Of a DNA stretch of 64,000 bases, positions 62,449-64,000 are shown one piece after another. Both the position numbers and the translations under genes were made by a program. The notes under the pieces are model-generated. The model did no database searches. It worked only from the letters and a program-made list of their open reading frames with translations, and was not told where the DNA came from. This DNA is from CAZYQW01 sp964649825. GTDB taxonomy: Bacteria; Planctomycetota; B15-G4; JADJEK01. The stretch spans positions 22,078 to 86,077 of the forward strand of contig CAZYQW010000116.1 in NCBI GenBank assembly GCA_964649825.1, read 5' to 3'. Position 1 is the first letter of the stretch; every line of letters starts with the position of its first letter.

Positions 62449-63885
62449 TCACCCGTCCAGCGCGCGCAAGAGCTCGAAGATCGCTCGCCGTTCGGGATCG
62501 ATCTCGAGCGCGCGCTGGAGCGCGTCGCGCCCCTCGTCGCGACGGCCGACGGCGACGAGCGCGCGGCCGAGCATCTCGTGCGACCACGCGTCGTCGGGGT
62601 AGAGCGACGCGTTCCACTCGAGGATCGCGACCGACGGGTCCGAGAAGCCCGCCGTCATCAGCTCCTGGCCCACCTCGCCGAGCAGGTCGGGGCGGAACGG
62701 TGCGGCGTCCTCGGCCTCCTTCCTCAACGTCGCGTAGAGCGCGCGCGTCGCGTCGGCGCCGCCCGCGATCGCGGCCTCGGCGAGCCGCTGGACCAGATCG
62801 CGGCGCGGCGCGTCGTACCGCTCGAACGGCACCCATTCGAACGACGGGTGGGCACCGGGGAGGACGCGCTCGACCAACGCGTCGCGGAGCGCGAGCCCGT
62901 GGTCGCCGTTCGCGAACCAGACCACGCCGTCCCCGGACGATGGGTCGAGCGCGACGTAGCTCTTGAAGCCGAGTTGATGGCCCCACTGGAACGCGACCAT
63001 CCCGGCCTCCGTCCGCTCGAGCCCGAACCCGCCGAGGCTCCACGCGATCGCGTCGACGGGCTCGGCGTCGTCGCCCGGAGCGAGCACCACGCGGGTCCAC
63101 GCGCGCGCGGCGGGTGCGAAGACCGTCTCGCGCATCTCCTCGGACAGGCCCTCGCCGCGCAGCACCGCGGCGAGGAACCGAGCGTAGTCGGACGCGGTGG
63201 TGGAGAGGCTGAACGACGCGTGGGGAAGCGGAACCGGGAGGTCGCGCGTCACGCGGCCGAAGCGATCGTGGCCGCGCGCGCGGTTCGCGTCGAGCGCCGG
63301 GCGACGGACGAAGCTGGTGCGGTCCATTTCGAGCGGCACGAAGACGTGCTCGCGTGCGAGCGACTCGAGGTCGGCGCCAGCGAGCTTCTCGACCGCGCCC
63401 TGCAGGAGCTCGTAGCCGAACCCCGAGAACGACAGGCGCGCGCCGGGGACGAAGAGGAGGCCGCCCTTGCGTCCGTTCTCGAGGCCCGACGTGTGCGTGA
63501 GCAGGTGGCGCGGCGTGATCTTCGCCACGTCGTCGCCCGTTCCGAGGATCCGCCGATCGGCGTCGCGCATCGCGTCCTCGAGCGGCGCGTCGAGGTCGAT
63601 CGTACCCGCGTCGGCGAGCCGCAGCACGAGGTACGCGAAGACCGGCTTGCCGAGCGACGCGGCCGGAAAGACCGTCTCGGCGTCCACCGCTCCGCCGGCG
63701 CCGCGCACGCCGTAGGCGCCCGTTCCGGCGACCTCGCCGTCCGCGAGCACCGCGATCGAGAGACCGGGGATCCGCGCCGCGGCGACGAGGCGCGGCACGT
63801 CCGCGAGGAGACCGCCGTCGGGTCGTTCCTCACCGGCCGGCGCAAGCCACGCCGCGACGACGATCAGCCACGCGAGTCCAGGCAT
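62449..63885 (-). CDS. secreted serine hydrolase (class C beta-lactamase fold) with helical tail
   Basis: The product has 478 residues. A signal peptide (LAWLIVVAAWLAPAG) is followed by the penicillin-binding fold: SxxK in FPAASLGKPV (S77, K80), LLTHTSGLENG, WGHQLGFK (HxG) and SFSGFGYELLQG, where the usual YxN/YSG Tyr is Phe. A TPR-like tail (ALVAVGRRDEGRDALQRALE) closes it. It may be an esterase or D-Ala-D-Ala peptidase. The substrate is unknown. Confidence 0.85.
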   Translation of the reverse strand: MPGLAWLIVVAAWLAPAGEERPDGGLLADVPRLVAAARIPGLSIAVLADGEVAGTGAYGVRGAGGAVDAETVFPAASLGKPVFAYLVLRLADAGTIDLDAPLEDAMRDADRRILGTGDDVAKITPRHLLTHTSGLENGRKGGLLFVPGARLSFSGFGYELLQGAVEKLAGADLESLAREHVFVPLEMDRTSFVRRPALDANRARGHDRFGRVTRDLPVPLPHASFSLSTTASDYARFLAAVLRGEGLSEEMRETVFAPAARAWTRVVLAPGDDAEPVDAIAWSLGGFGLERTEAGMVAFQWGHQLGFKSYVALDPSSGDGVVWFANGDHGLALRDALVERVLPGAHPSFEWVPFERYDAPRRDLVQRLAEAAIAGGADATRALYATLRKEAEDAAPFRPDLLGEVGQELMTAGFSDPSVAILEWNASLYPDDAWSHEMLGRALVAVGRRDEGRDALQRALEIDPERRAIFELLRALDG

Positions 63886-64000
63886 GGAGGTTCGGTCCTC
63901 CGCGCGCGCCTAGCCGCCCGTGGTGAAAGTCATTCCGACTGCGGCGGGCCCTCGCGACCGATCTCTTCGTTGCAGGATCCTCGACGTACAGGCAGTACGC

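Noticed and set aside
1..64000. tRNA, rRNA, CRISPR array, prophage or defence island
   Set aside because: No cloverleaf, repeat-spacer pattern, integrase, restriction-modification or cas gene was recognised by eye; short RNAs could still be missed without a covariance search.

Overview
The window is high-GC throughout, gene-dense and rich in GTG starts. It encodes many secreted proteins (FG-GAP, IPT/TIG, trypsin-like protease, sulfatases), a membrane-spanning Ser/Thr kinase with a tandem pseudokinase, a fused MFS/spermidine-synthase protein, radical SAM/B12 proteins and lipoproteins. This mix suggests an environmental bacterium of the Planctomycetota or a nearby phylum. That is an inference from gene content; no rRNA or marker gene in the window settles it. 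No tRNA, rRNA, CRISPR array or prophage was seen.

Layout. 1-3.9 kb: the 3' end of an SrfB-like actin/Hsp70-fold ATPase with two coupled small membrane proteins, a degenerate receiver protein and a sulfotransferase. 3.9-10.6 kb: a membrane sulfatase-superfamily protein with Thr at the nucleophile position, a secreted lysyl-endopeptidase-like protease, a Tat-exported sugar isomerase-like protein and a secreted FG-GAP protein. 10.8-19 kb: an RNA m5U methyltransferase, an MFS/spermidine synthase fusion, a ParC/GyrA-type topoisomerase subunit and a radical SAM protein. 19.1-24.3 kb: a 1736-residue secreted protein whose N-terminal metalloprotease-like domain has lost its zinc site. 24.4-27.8 kb: a four-gene ABC importer of the phosphonate/putative-selenate type. 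28-30.4 kb: a rhomboid protease, an RluA-type pseudouridine synthase variant and a YkgJ-type cysteine-cluster protein. 30.5-36.1 kb: a tightly overlapping five-gene minus-strand operon (secreted protein, small CxxC protein, degenerate receiver, phytanoyl-CoA-dioxygenase-like enzyme, 1080-residue HELTH peptidase-like protein). 36.2-40.4 kb: a 1392-residue membrane protein with an apparent voltage-sensor-like module and no recognisable pore. 40.4-44.2 kb: a DJ-1/PfpI protein, a beta-propeller-like lipoprotein and a canonical sulfatase.

44.4-47.8 kb is an island of decayed sequence. It holds a frameshifted DUF4062-FGE pseudogene, a REP-associated transposase gene enclosed by 111-bp inverted repeats (about 93% identical), and two truncated genes that collide near 47.06 kb. 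47.9-57.2 kb carries envelope proteins, a cyclase-FHA protein, three tandem paralogous lipoproteins and the pseudokinase-kinase. 57.5-63.9 kb is largely housekeeping: glutamine synthetase, glycerol kinase, an Smr-domain protein, a CNNM/CBS protein and a serine hydrolase, with a perfect 27-bp inverted repeat directly after glnA.

A recurring theme is catalytically altered family members (two receivers, a metalloprotease, a kinase domain, a pseudouridine synthase, a sulfatase). A second theme is a shared C-terminal domain on three secreted proteins. The strongest candidates for something undescribed are the 1392-residue voltage-sensor-like protein, the shared C-terminal domain, the five-gene overlapping operon and the transposase inverted-repeat element.
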